A DNA stretch of 64,000 bases from Trichopria drosophilae (GCA_030407085.1 CM059582.1:200616001-200680000); one strand, 5' to 3'. Shown: positions 39,201-51,108, numbered from the stretch's first letter. Notes: a model not told the origin generated them from the letters alone. A program made the numbers and translations.

Positions 39201-40326
39201 TCCTATGATAGTTTTCAGGATTAATAATTTATGTTATTACTCTACTTATAATATTGTAAATATGCTTATTATGTAAATTGAAAAAAATTATGGTTATTTA
39301 TTGGCTTAAAGCTTATCTGCACATGAGCTCGTTTTAAAAGTCATCATTTTAGCAACTATAGAAAAAAAAAACTAAATAAACTGAGCCAACTTCCATTGTC
39401 ACATCATTATCGTTTTTTGTATGATTTATCAGTTCATTTTTTGAAACTTTATCTTGTGACAAAAATGATATATCTCTTTTGTTTTTATTACATTAATTTA
39501 TTATCAATACTTTTCCAGTAACCATCAAGCTCCCATTATCATTCACTTTCACATGTAGAGGCGGAAGAGTTGCTCCTGCATACTCCAGATCTGAAATGAT
39601 GAATTTTTAGTTTTTTATTAACTTAATTTTACTGTATATAATACAATGGTAATAATTTAGAAATATGTTCAGTTAGTTTTAGAAAAGAAACTATTTATGG
39701 TTTAAACCAAAAATTAATAATAATTTCTATTGCCTCTACTAATAACTAAGTACTTATGTAACTGAAAAACACAGTCATATTTAATTAGAAAGTAATAATA
39801 GTTTATTTTAAACATTACACATGTTGGTATTACATATTGTAAACTTGATGGTTGTCTTATTGTCATAAAGTATGACAAAACTTTGAGATTAGCGCTGAAC
39901 ATGAATATAACCTACTTTAGTCTGTATGATTTCATATAGGATTGGTTAAATATTTCTCAATGTGGTTGAAACTTCGGCATTATTAAACGATGGTTTATAA
40001 CTTAAGAAATTTGCTTCTGTCCTTAATATTTCTCTAGAATCAATCTATATAAAATACATTCATAGCATACCTATTTTAAGTGAATCACCACTCTTAGATA
40101 CCCTAGCACCGTACTCCTTCTAAAAGTTTCAAATACTTATTTATAGATTTCATTATAAAAAATTAATTTTGCAAAAGTTCTATATCATTTATATTATATC
40201 TATTCTATTAGAAAATAACATTATTATTTGTGATAATATATGTTTACTCTGACATACCACTGGTGCATTGGATCCTAACTGTGCTGTGCATAACAGTATT
40301 GCCCCAAACACCGCACTGGATAGCAT
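36221..40326 (-). CDS. Secreted mucin-like Ser/Thr-rich repeat protein, six exons
   Basis: Exons (5' to 3' on -): 40258-40326, 40071-40119, 39511-39590, 39083-39202, 38921-39008, 36221-38547. All joins use GT/AG and keep phase, giving about 910 residues. Exon 1 encodes a signal peptide (hydrophobic core AVFGAILLCTA, likely cleavage near SNA). Exons 2-3 encode a short domain without cysteine. Exons 4-5 carry seven cysteines (NCTENC, NCC, SKCNATC, plus RPC at the start of exon 6), suggesting a small disulfide-bonded domain. Exon 6 is about 775 codons of Ser, Thr, Glu, Ala, Pro and Asp in repeats such as SPEESSTDSSTE and STEASTEASS, ideal for dense O-glycosylation, and ends shortly after a lone Cys. 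No transmembrane segment is seen. The role is unknown; a secreted mucin, salivary, gut-lining or venom-type product is possible. Strongly biased, repetitive codon use. Confidence 0.75.
36580..38460. repeat. Higher-order tandem repeats inside the mucin-like exon
   Basis: The block beginning GGCGACGGAATTGCT on + starts at 36585, 37023, 37500 and 37938, giving spacings of 438, 477 and 438 bp, all multiples of three. Inside each block are shorter degenerate units of about 30-45 bp (GACGAAGCTTCCGTGGAAG-like). The repeats keep all + strand frames partly open, which creates the antisense open frames here. Confidence 0.8.
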
Positions 40327-43059
40327 AGTTCAACTGAAATAGAAAATTATGGATCTTATTAAAATTTTAAGTCTAAAAAATCACTGAATTCATATGTATG
40401 AAATGGTAATCGTTACCCCCTAGAAAATGTGAGCATTTTTTGGCTAGTTACCAGCGATTATTTTTTGGCGGATGGGCATGCATATATTGGCCATCTTTTC
40501 AGGCCAGTTTTGTTATGAATATTTAACGCTTAACTGGTCATAATCTGGCCATACTAGATGGCCATGAGCTCGTCGAAATTATTGCCCATTTTTTCCCAGT
40601 TACCGGTCATTTTTTTCTTGCGGCGAGGCATACTTATCTGCTTCGCCGTAGAATTCCTATTACAGGAATTTTTTTATTATATTACTATATTATTTTGTGA
40701 CAGTACTTTTTCCAGCTGAATCATGATTATTAGGCATCCCATTTCAAGTTGATTGAACGACAGAAAGCATGTAACAAGTGTGTTATATGGTCCAAGAAGG
40801 AGAGAAAAATATCGCAATTTACTATCGTTACATCTCCTTTAACTTTCAATGAAAGAGACCTTATAATCAGGTCTCGGGTTTGCCACACTCTCAAAAACTA
40901 AAAAAATTAAACATATTAATTTTCTTAACGTTTAACTCCAGATAAAGTCGTATAAAGAATGTTGCCAAATTGGACAGCAACTACGCTTTACCCCTTTAAA
41001 ATATCAATTATGGCCAGAAACTTGTTATTTTCTATCACAATTCACACTGGTTTTTAGTATACTATAATATATCAAAAAATAACATAAAAATAGAAAGATA
41101 ATAAAATAAAAATAACAGATTACGGACCTCAATTACGTCCAAAAACTGGCCAATTTCAAGCTGTTTTATAGCAACAGAATGTGGACATTATGTCCAATTC
41201 TTGGGCAACAAACATCTCAGATGGTCACATTCTCGGCCAGGACTCTGAAAACAATTTGCTCGAATCGTGATATTCTAAAATTTTCAACCGATTCTTTTTT
41301 TATTTCGTTTTTTTTTAATAAAGGAGCACTAGTTGCCGGTAGCAGTATATAAGATTTATTACATAAATGCTCTCGCAAATCTAATTTTGGAGAAAACGTG
41401 CCCAACATTTTTTTATTTTCTAACTTTTTCTTATTTACAGGCACACATCATTAGTCATTATTTTTTTGTTCTTTAGGTAGTAGTGCGACTATAAAAAAAT
41501 GTCAAGTTATTTATTACTGACAGGAATGTGTTAAAAAGAATTACAGTGGTAGAATGTAAAAACCAAAAGGATAGCCCCACTGCTGTTGTGGATAATTTGA
41601 AGGACTTTGACATTTCTTATACTTTTCAATCATATATAGAAAAAAAGAACATGGACTTCCCCCCCCACCCCCTGTAATGACTAATTTGTCATTAGGGTGG
41701 GCAGAATTCTGACTGGTTGGGTTAGTTTAGTTTCGTGACGTTGCCATTTCTCCGACTCACCATTTTAGTAGGCGAACTTTTATCTAAAATAATTCTTGGC
41801 ACAATAACCAGGATCAAATAGTCTGACGCCAACACGGCGGAGCCAAAACATCCGGCGTCAAACCAGGGGGGCCAAAATGTTTTAACGCCAAAATGGCAGT
41901 GACAAAAGCCTGACATGAATTTCTGTGTGTAATGTTTCTTTTTTATCACGGTGATATTTGTGTTTATGGTTATTTATCCATGTAATATTTTTTCATACGA
42001 TCAATTGTCATGTTCTATTTTGTCGCGTGATTAGTTGTCATGTGATATAAAAGCGTGGAGCCGAAAATCATAATTATTCGAAATATAATTTTTTGCCTAA
42101 GTATAATTTATTTCACTCTCGTGTAGCATTAAATAGCGCTACAAGTTTGTATGCACTTTGTGCGCGCATTTACCGAATGGGAACATTAAAATTAACAAAA
42201 ACATTTTATAGACGAAATCGTAAAAATGTTTTATTAAATTTCTAATATTATCGTATTCACATGACGTTCACATGTGATAAACGTGCAAGTTATATACTAA
42301 CCTTTTTTAATACTCAATATTATGACGATAAGGAAAATGTACTGATAACTGGGATACAAAAATTGCTTGCAGTCTTAAGGAATAAACAACACTTGAAAAC
42401 TGTGATGTTGTCGTGCTAATAATAAATTCTCATGACATTACTAAAATGTTCTTCTCAGATGATCCTGACATTATCTAAATCATTTTGTCTTTTCTATATT
42501 TTCAGAATATTATAACAGAACACGTTTAAGGAACTGGTAAACATCGACTCGCGGCATTTTAATCAAATTTGTATTAAATTTGATTTTACCGGATCCGTAT
42601 TTCCATTGAAAAACAGATATGTCAGGGTGAATTCGTAATGAATTACTATGTTAGAGCGCTTTTTCACATTTTTTATGAATGTACACCAGGTTTCAGCGAG
42701 ATAGGCGGAGCATTAAGTGAGAATTTGCAAGAATAAATTTTATACGTGACAACGCGAACTACTCTGCTACCAAAAAAATTTAGTCTTATGCCAACGCTTA
42801 CCCAATTCTGGAACGTTGTCGTTGACAGTCGGTATGCATTTCCAGAAAATGCGAAAAATAACTCTAAAATAGATATGAACTTGAAAATATGTCGAATTTC
42901 TGTTTATTTGAATATTTTAGGTTAGGAAGTGAAGTTATGCATTGTGCTTTCCCTAATAAACCTCCCTGAATGTTTGACGTTATTTAAGAAGTAGAGTGTA
43001 AGATTATTTAATATAAGGTCACATATCCATGTAATGAAGAAGATGTTATTAACATACTT
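40327..43059. other. Upstream of the mucin-like gene; no gene seen
   Basis: The first few hundred bases should hold the mucin-like promoter on the - strand, but no core element was clear. A small hairpin CGGCGAGGC/GCTTCGCCG lies at about 40620-40648. Around 41800-41900 a GC-richer patch has repeated GCCAAAA-CGGCG-like motifs. The rest is AT-rich. Confidence 0.4.
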
Positions 43060-43239
43060 CCCAAGTAACACTCTTGGCTGCGGTAGTTAAGCAACAGCAA
43101 TCGCAACGTTTATGCAGCTAAAGTAAATGTTAAAATACAGCAATGCTACCTGCAGCGGTGAAAACTCTCTGCAGCAGCAAACTTGGCCGCCATAATATAG
43201 CGTATACACCGAAAGCACTGCAAACTGCCTGCGACAGCA

Positions 43240-43640
43240 AAAGTGAAAGCTGCAGTACAGCATGCGCTCTCAAGATGCTGCAATCTGCCTGCGATAGCTA
43301 ATTTGGCAGTTGTAATGCAGCATGCGCTTGCGGGGTGCTGCGACATGCCTGCGACAGCAACTATGGCAGCCACAATCCATCATGCGCGTTCATTATACCA
43401 CAATCTGCTTGCGATAGCTAATTTGGCAATTGCAATGCAGCAAATGCTTGCGGGGTGCTGCGACATGCCTGAGACAGCAACTTTGGCAGCTGCAATCCAG
43501 CAGTGCGCGTTCATTGTACTACAATCTGCCTGCGATAGCTAATTTGGCAGTTGGAATGCAGAAAGCGCTTGCAGGGTGCTGCGAAATGCCTGCGATAGCA
43601 AACTTGGCAGCTGCAATCCAGCATGCGCTTTGAAGATGCT
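43240..43640. repeat. 60-bp minisatellite arranged as ~120-bp dimers
   Basis: Units contain CTGCCTGCGATAGC or ATGCCTGCGACAGC, then AA-TTGGCAG and a GCAGCATGCGC-type block. The GATAGCTAATTTGGCA version recurs at about 43295, 43416 and 43535, and the CGACAGCAACT version alternates with it. The repeats produce the Ala/Cys-rich open frames here on both strands. Confidence 0.7.
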
Positions 43641-43822
43641 GCAATCTGCCTATGACGGCACATATGTCAATTGAAATACAGAAGATTTCGCAGCACTGCT
43701 GACTGCCTATTGCTACGTTGTAAAGGTTTGGGTTCAAACGATTTCTCGTTGGTGCGGGACGAGTGAACGATAATTGATTACGTTTCGTTGAACTAACAAT
43801 CGTCGGTTTTCAATCTTATTAA

Positions 43823-44020
43823 ATGATGAAGAGTGTCCGTATTAATAAAATTAAAAAGTTTAAATACAGCAGTACGTTTTACCGGCAAATTAAACGTCGT
43901 ATGAACGTTATAATCTCCCCCATTGAAGTACACACATCGACTACTACTTTGCTCGAACAAGTTGATAACCAATCTGCATTGAAAGCTGCTAATGCTGGTT
44001 CGATGCCAGATTTGCAATGA
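43823..44020 (+). CDS. Possible captured or transposon-derived coding fragment
   Basis: 65 codons from ATG to TGA inside the 43060-44620 element. The start is strongly basic (RINKIKKFKYSSTFYRQIKRR), the rest is polar. Composition is more protein-like than its surroundings. It could be the N terminus of a transposon protein or a gene fragment; no family is recognised. Confidence 0.3.
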   Translation: MMKSVRINKIKKFKYSSTFYRQIKRRMNVIISPIEVHTSTTTLLEQVDNQSALKAANAGSMPDLQ

Positions 44021-44721
44021 TCATATATAATGCCTTAGGCAGTTTATGCACTTTCGGCATTTTATCTAGGTCCCGCAATTTTTGCAGCGACAAGGTCACC
44101 ATAATTAGTATTTTTAGCGGATTTTATATGCCAAAGAAATACAGCGGCGTTGTGGTCTAGTCAGTCTACTGCTTATGACATTCTTCCATGCAATAAAACT
44201 CTTCACTTTTACAGTTGAAACGTTACCAGGACGCTTTCATATACAACTGCAAGCTACTTGATTGAATTTTAAGCTACCGATGTGTATGTAATTAACGAAA
44301 GAGCTGCAGTTTTTTCTGCGACAACGTTAATGCAGGTGTTTTATATATATAACCTCATATGACCTCAGTGCACTAGCTTTACAGGTCCTCTACGTACGCT
44401 GATGTATTGTTTAGTTATCGCTGCAATTGTTGGCAGTCAAATAGCTGCGGCATTATTCCGCAACGTTGCCACAGACTGATGGCAATCCCTATATTGGCGT
44501 TAGTGACCTCATTCCAGTGCTACCAGAGAGCTCCGAAGAGATGCTGCGGCAACGATATCGCTGCATTTTTGTCGTGGCAACGTTATGGCAGCTATATTAC
44601 TGTTCAAAATGTTACTTAGGTTACTCTACATAATATCGTAACTGAACTTAGATTTCTATAGCGTCAAATCAGTAACTTATTAAAAATAAACTATTCTCCT
44701 CAACGGTGGCAAACTCTGATT

Positions 44722-44900
44722 TTACGATATGATTTTCGGGCGTAAAATGGTATTTTACGCCCTCAAAAATCGCATAAATAAGATTCCCCATCACTTCGAG
44801 TGTCAAAATCCGAGCCACAAACCCAAATTTTACACCCCATTCAGACGAAAAATGTTGTTTGCAGACCTATTGCACACCCCTTGGGTGTGTAATATTTATT
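44722..44900 (+). repeat. Dispersed ~180-bp repeat, uninterrupted copy 1
   Basis: It starts with a perfect inverted block, GGGCGTAAAAT and ATTTTACGCCC around GGT, at 44738-44762. It goes on through ATTCCCCATC and AAACCCAAATTTTACACC. It aligns with the two flanks of the giant palindrome and with the copy at 46.8 kb, without any insertion at the site equivalent to 5379/23940. Confidence 0.6.
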
Positions 44901-45737
44901 TCACACGCTTCCTTTACTGTAGAATTGATTTTCAAGTCTCGTAAGGTATTTTATACAACTAGTGTATAAAATGCAATTTCATGTGCTATATATATTACTG
45001 AGGGAACATTGCAAATGGAGATAATTGTAGCAAATAATAGTCAATTACGAAATAACGTCAATGAACCGTATAAATAAACATTTCTAGTTATTAATTATAT
45101 ATTAATACTGTATAGGTACACCTTTCGATGATATTGTAGTAAATCTATTATTTAAAAATGTCTAGAAAGTAAAAACTGATCAGCATCATCAGAAAATGAC
45201 GACTTTGAAAGAAATTATGACTATGTGAACAAAGAATATTAACTAATAAATGTAATTCTAGGATCGCTGATTAATCCCAATATATGTTACCTGATATAAT
45301 TCCAAATATTTTTAGTTAATTTTTACTTCATTACAGGTGCGATACCGGCACTAAACTTCTCACAAGGAAGAGTCTTAAAATTTCCTTGAAGTTATTACTG
45401 CTTTTTGTCACGGATGTTATAAATTTTTATTGTAAAATTATCATGTCCAAACGTTAAAGGTTTAAAAGAATTATAATGAAATGTTAAATGTACATTATCT
45501 GTATCATTAATACATATATATTTTTTTTAATGGTTAATGTGGTCAGATACATCAAATTTGGTTTGTTGTTCGTTTATATGACCAACTCGACGTAAATTTA
45601 GACATTTTGAGCGTATCGTACACTTTCATTTTTACCACAGGATCAATTTGAAATAGTCCAATTATTTCAATAAGTAGAATACTTTTTGAATAATTTATTG
45701 ATAGTAAGTTAGATACTTTTCCAACGGTTTTCAATGA

Positions 45738-46330
45738 GCTAAATCTAAATCTGTCAGCAGAACTATTCCATCGCCTCAAGATTTTGAAATATCATAACCT
45801 AAAAGTGCAAAAAACACAATTTTTGTTCGTTTTCAGTAAGTTTTTGTGACAGAACAAAATTTTTGTTCGTAATTTCGCAAAATGCAGGTAATATATGTGC
45901 TATTCATCAGCTTTCAAATGGTCTTTTAGTAATTGCGATTTGATATTTATCATCGATTTATCGTAAAGCAGGATTATGATTTTTGTTTTTTTCAATTTTA
46001 GGTTAGGAAATCTGAAAATCTGGAAGTGATGGAACAATTCTGAGCAAAAAAATTAGCCTCATATTTTTAAATATTTTTATGCAATTACACATTTTCTAAA
46101 TGTATGATAATCGTATATATACCTTGACAAAAGAATCTTATTCTAATGACTAAAAACACACTTAAAACCTGATGAATAGCATTTTAATATGCGTTGTGCC
46201 AAATTCCGAACGAAAATTTTGTTTTGCCACAAAACCTACTGAAAATAGGCAAAACAGGTGTTTTTTCCACTTTTACGTTATGATATCTCAAAATAGTGAT
46301 TAAACAATTCTGCTGCCAGATACAGATTCT
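45738..46330. mobile_element. Foldback MITE
   Basis: Arms of roughly 200 bp face each other: AATCTGTCAGCAGAA, TTTTGAAATATCATAACCT, GTGCAAAAAACAC and GCTATTCATCAG on the left recur as diverged reverse complements on the right. The centre of about 200 bp is unpaired. No coding capacity. Confidence 0.6.
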
Positions 46331-46789
46331 TTTTTTGCAAATATAATTTTGCAAATATATATTAACATAAATTCTCTAATAAATTTTTAGAAATAAATCG
46401 AAGAGATATACTCCATTCAGAACCCATTAAGAAGTAAACTATTTTTAATTAATTCTTTTAGAAAGAATAGTCTATTGTGAACGTATTTAAACGAATGATA
46501 ACATTTATTCTTCTTTGCATTCCGTTATGACGTGTTTTGTTGCGAAGATAACGTCGAAATATTGGAAAAATGTCGAACAAACTAAGGTTGGATATTTCAA
46601 ACACATTCTACCAAATTGAAATAATTGTACATTTATTATTCTAAACATCATACCGGTAGCGACAAAGTCTCCATTGTAATATTAAAATGATTTTAAAAGT
46701 CAATTGTTTAATAATAAAAACAGATACGATACTTTCAGTAATAATTAATTATATAAAGTTAAAGAAGTTGCCGAGTACGCAATAACGAT

Positions 46790-46950
46790 TTTCGCCCTTC
46801 CAGGCGTAAAATCACATTTTACGCCCTCGAAAATTACACGGCTGAGATAGGAGTTCCCCACCTATACCAATTTACAATCCGGGGAATATATTTGAATTTT
46901 ACACTCGCTCGGGCGAAAAATATTGTTCGTATTACGGGCGTAATTCTTAT
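46790..46950 (+). repeat. Dispersed ~180-bp repeat, uninterrupted copy 2 (paralogous empty site)
   Basis: Contains GGCGTAAAAT...ATTTTACGCC, then TTCCCCACCT, ATACCA, AATTTACAATCCGGGG and ATTACGGGCGTAA. The giant palindrome's left flank ends TTCCCCACCT-AACCCA and its right flank begins AACCCA-AATTTG...CGGGG. This copy therefore shows the pre-insertion arrangement with one copy of the 6-bp target. Confidence 0.7.
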
Positions 46951-47756
46951 TAAATTTGTATATACATATGTTATATCCCGAGGAAAAACAAAAGTGATCT
47001 AAATTTCTTAAAATTTGGTGGAAAGCGAATGAATCGGAAAATCGTCAAAATAAAATCATATTTTCCAAACGTTTGTTAAACAGGATGTTAAGTTTTTCGA
47101 TAATCATTGGTTATTCAATCAAAATAGTATAAAAATGAGGTCTCTTTCATTATTTTATCTGCTTTTATAAACACCCATTTTGTGCGGTACTATATGGATT
47201 CAAATTGTATCAGATATTGATCAGAATAGGATCACTTTCTTATCAAAATAAACCTATTAGGTTATATCAATCGACAACTTCTAATTAGACATGATTCATT
47301 TCAAAATGGCCCAAAATATGGAACTAATCAAGTATAAAACTATTCCATAATTAATCATTTAAACCTGAAAAGCTCCATACTTTTCAACCGAATCATCGTC
47401 AAGTATATTCTGTTGGCTGAAAGTTTACATATTTTGTATTATTATAGAAGAACGAATTTTATTTAATAATTGTAATTGGCATTTGAATGTTTCAAGACCT
47501 CAGGAAAGAGGAACATTATAATGGTGCAAAAGTCCACAAAACAATTCTGCGGCAGGGAACTTACAATCTCGACGAAGCCATCGACAAATAGAGACATATG
47601 GAAAATTTACGTGTTACGTTAAAAATAAAATGAAACCACCGAAATCTGACTTCAACACGAATGTCCGCTGATCAATGTCGCGAACAACTCCTGGATCATC
47701 ACAATCTCTTACATATAGCCAAGAAAATGATCAGCAGGTTATTAAATTTGTTGCCT

Positions 47757-48420
47757 TAAGGTAGTTAGACCCCAGGATATAGTATGTTTAGGAAAAATAT
47801 TTAATACCGTTTCCAAGAAATTAATTTTCATTGTTATAAATTATTAACGAAAGAAAGCATTACTATTCTTAAAAAAAATTGAATCCTCCAAAAATAATTT
47901 GTTTCACAACTTTTATTAATGACGCAAATTTTCTTCTTTTGGCCAGTTAAGAATTTTTTAAAAATCAATGGATTTTATCGAATGCTTATTTTGTCCAGAA
48001 AACCATTCTCTATAACTTTACCATATGATTTTTAAAAATTTCTGAAGCTAACGCCAAACATCTCTATTTATTTAAAAAAAAGTTATTATTTTTGACAACT
48101 CGTGCAAAATTTTAGTGATCAGATAAAAAAATTTGAAAAAATTCGTTTAGTAAAGTTGTAAAGAATCTTTTTCTTGAAAAAATAAGCCATCATTCGCTAA
48201 TCCATTAATTTTTATAACGTTTTTAACTATCGATAAGAAGAAAGTTTGAATCATTAACAAAAGTTGTTTATACAATTATTTTGGCAGGTTACAATATTTT
48301 CTCAAAAACAAATAATACTTTCCCTTCAACAATATCATGATTAGTGAAAAATAAATTCTTGGAAACGTTAATAAATATTTCTCCCAAACATACCACATCG
48401 TGGGGTCTAACTACCTTATA
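47757..48420. mobile_element. Foldback MITE with AGGTAGTTAGACCCC ends
   Basis: The left end AAGGTAGTTAGACCCC and the right end GGGGTCTAACTACCTT are inverted copies. Similarity continues inward through ATAGTATGTTTAGGAAAAATATTTA against its diverged mirror. Borders suggest a TA (or mutated TTAA) duplication. Non-coding. Confidence 0.6.
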
Positions 48421-48423
48421 CTA

Positions 48424-48850
48424 CATTACATACATACATTGGTCAGATTTACTTGCCAACTTTATGCCATCTATGGCTAATCGGGCAAGGCTTAGTCATC
48501 ATCCCACACATGACGATACAAACAAGTAAACAATCACAAATACTACACATAATCGACACCGTCAACAGTTAGTCGGCGGCCTGTGCCGTAGCAGACGCAT
48601 CGCAAACATTGTCTTATTTTCTTTCAAGACAATATTGACGAAACGTCGACCACGGAAAAACCATTCACGGTGTCGATAACTACCGACTGATGTCGGTAGC
48701 AGTCCCAAATTCGTACCTTCGCCCAGCAAGGTTTCCTGAATTATCCGCACTGGAAATAATCAGAAAAAGTTGCCGGACGGGGATTCGAACTTACGACCTA
48801 GGGAACGTTCAGTTTACGAGGCGAGCATGCTAACCACTTAATCTCGTTCC
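48424..48850 (-). mobile_element. tRNA-derived SINE, copy 2
   Basis: Flanked by a perfect 17-bp target duplication CTAACTACCTTATACTA (48407-48423 and 48851-48867). On the - strand the head has a tRNA-like A box (GTGGTTAGCATG) and B box (AGTTCGAATCC). The body shares GGGCGAAGGTACGAATTTGGGA-type sequence and a CGACANCNGTCGGTAG stem with the SINE at 52101-52578. The tail on - is ATGTATGTATGTAATG. It landed on the right end of the MITE at 47757-48420. Confidence 0.8.
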
Positions 48851-49263
48851 CTAACTACCTTATACTATAAAATATTAAAAAATGTCAGATGATCGAATAT
48901 ATTTGGAGATGATTCGGTTTAAAATGGACGGAAAGGTGGATCTTTTCAGATCTAGATAGCCAAATTATGAAACGTTTTAAACTCAATTACTTCCACATTT
49001 TGGTCCATTTTGAATCGTTTGAATTTGATTGGATTTCGATAAGAAAGTGATCCTATTTTGATCGATATCGGATAGAATTTAAATCCACACAGTACCATCG
49101 AAATTGCCTATATAAAAAAACGGATAAAAATCAGATCAAATACATATTTAAAAGATTCCTTCCCAAACAATTTTTATCTAATTTCCATTAATTTTCGAAC
49201 CATTTCGCATCCTAAAATGTTTAAAAATTGTGATTTATCATTTTCCGATTCATTCGTTTTCGT

Positions 49264-50011
49264 CGAAATTTGATCAAAATTAGTTCAACTTTTTTAATCG
49301 GACAGGTTGGAGAGAAATAGACATTTTTCCCTTTTTTATAACCAATGATTTTTGGGCTTTCTATTCGTCCTTTCATAGCTAATATATCTGTGGTCGCTTT
49401 GAAAAACCTAGTAACCCCACTTTTTGAAAAAATTAAGAAACCACCAACATACGCATGGGTTTTGTATTTACAATTGATCTGTCGGAACAAAATTTGGATT
49501 CAGTATCATATTTCAAAATTATTTTCAAAAATGAAAATAAAATTTACACAACCTTAAATGTAGATGTGAAACGTTTTGTTTCTCTCAAGTTTGCAAAAAA
49601 TGTGATTATTTTGTTTTTCCTAGCGACCACATATATATTGTTGACATTTCTAAATACCATTTACACGATACCGAAGCAATAAAACATATTCGATAAGATA
49701 GAGTACGCGATGCTTTAATATAATATTTAAATTCAAATAAAAATAAAAAGCTTTAATCGTAGAATTTAGGTGGAAAGGGAATAAAATTTCACTCCAATAC
49801 ACAATCGACAAATCATTGTATTGCCATTATAAACAGCGTTAAAATAGTCGAATTTACAATTCTTTTTTTGAACTCCATTTTTCGAAAAATTGAAAGGTAC
49901 TAAAAGTATGTTGAAGGCAAAAAGTTCTGGACCAAGATAAGCAGTTTATTATGAATAGTTTGAGATGTTTCAAGGATGTGTGTAGGATGTATATATTCGC
50001 GAAATAAAAAA
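49264..50011. other. AT-rich spacer
   Basis: Small open frames on both strands at 49221-49682 have no recognisable motif. No RNA gene seen. Confidence 0.5.
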
Positions 50012-51108
50012 TGTAGGTTTCTTTATTTTACATTTTAATTATACAGGTTAGGGTACAAGAGTAACTGCACGGAAAAAAATAGTACGTCGCTCCAGCCAGA
50101 TTGCCCAGCTAAAACAGCTTCCCACTGCCCAGCAGGTCGCGATGTAAGTCGCGAGTGAAGACGTAAAATGACAATTAAAATTCGAAATCCTTAAAATTTT
50201 TTTTTCTATAAATAGGTATACTTTTCTTATGTCTTTAAGAATATTTCTACATAATTTCTAGACGATGTGGTTATTTATATTATTTTTATATGATTTTTTT
50301 AAAGTCGTTAATAGTGAAAAAATCACTACTTTTTTCATTTTAAGGCTTCCGTATTGATTACCGTGTTAGATACGACAAAAATGCAATGAACCTTTTTTGT
50401 AGAGCACAAAATTTCCTACAAAAAAAGTCAATGAGAGCCATAGTCTAATGTTAATAGATACGTCACGAATAAGATAACTATCTCTGTTCTAAAATTTCAA
50501 TGATTTATTCAATAACTTCCGATGTTTTTCATGCCGTACATATTAACATTAAACTATGGCTCTCACGGACTTTTTTGTAGGAAATTTTGTGCTCTACAAA
50601 AAAGGTTGAGTGCATTTTTGTCGTATCTAACACGGTAATCAATACGGAAGCCTTAAAATAAAAAAAGTAGTGATTTTTTCACTATTAACGACTTTAAAAA
50701 ATCATATAAAAATAATATAAATAACCACATCGTCTAGAAATTATGTAAAAATATTCTTAAAGACATAAGAAAAGTATATCTATTTATAGAAAAAAAAATT
50801 TTAAGGATTTCGAATTTTAATTGTCATTTTACGTCTTCACTCGCGACTTACATCGACCTGCTGGGCAGTGGGAAGCTGTTTTAGCTGGGCAATCTGGCTG
50901 GAACGACGTACTATTTTTTTCCGTGTGTAGCGGTATGCGATCGACGATCAACTCTGTGGAACACCGCGCGCTTTTTTTTGGTGTCTCCGAAGTAAAACTA
51001 CTACACGCCTCGCCCGTATGAGGGCTCCACATTTCGCCAGCGCCAGTGCAGCGCGCCAATTCAAATCAAAGTTCAAACACTTACATTTTATTATAATTAA
51101 TTCCTACA
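50012..51108 (-). repeat. 3' LTR, interrupted
   Basis: LTR segments 50012-50067 and 50928-51108 form the 237-bp LTR; the foldback element 50068-50925 plus a 2-bp duplication (TG) sits between them. It contains an AATAAA signal on - near the outer end. No clear polypurine tract is visible just inside the inner end at 51109. Confidence 0.85.
50068..50925. mobile_element. 858-bp foldback element nested in the LTR
   Basis: It starts CACGGAAAAAAATAGTACG and ends CGTACTATTTTTTTCCGTG. Arms of about 390 bp (to ~50455 and from ~50537) are nearly identical inverted copies around an 80-bp unpaired centre. The uninterrupted 5' LTR shows the empty site, from which a TG duplication is deduced. Non-coding; small open frames in the arms are shadows. 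Confidence 0.8.

Larger units (their letters stand above)
43060..44620. mobile_element. Non-autonomous DNA element with short TIRs and internal minisatellite
   Basis: The left end CCCAAGTAACACTCTTG pairs with the right end, which read in reverse is CCTAAGTAACATTTTG: 12 of the first 14 bases match. Just inside both ends, GCTGCGG / GCAACG motifs recur in opposite orientation. The interior holds a minisatellite (43240-43640) and one possible coding fragment (43823-44020). A target duplication was not resolved, so the class is open. Confidence 0.45.
46985..49263. repeat. Large diverged inverted repeat hosting later insertions
   Basis: The arm at about 46985-47415 is matched in reverse by about 48893-49263. 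Examples are GAATGAATCGGAAAAT against ATTTTCCGATTCATTC and AGGATCACTTTCTTATC against GATAAGAAAGTGATCCT. The interior contains the MITE at 47757-48420 and the SINE at 48424-48850. Divergence is considerable, so this is an old foldback element. Confidence 0.6.

Noticed and set aside
43240..43640. CRISPR-like array
   Set aside because: Repeats are long, degenerate, alternating and without unique spacers; the genome is eukaryotic. It is a minisatellite.
50821..51059. Open frames on both strands around the 3' LTR
   Set aside because: They span the foldback element arm and LTR, which are non-coding repeats.
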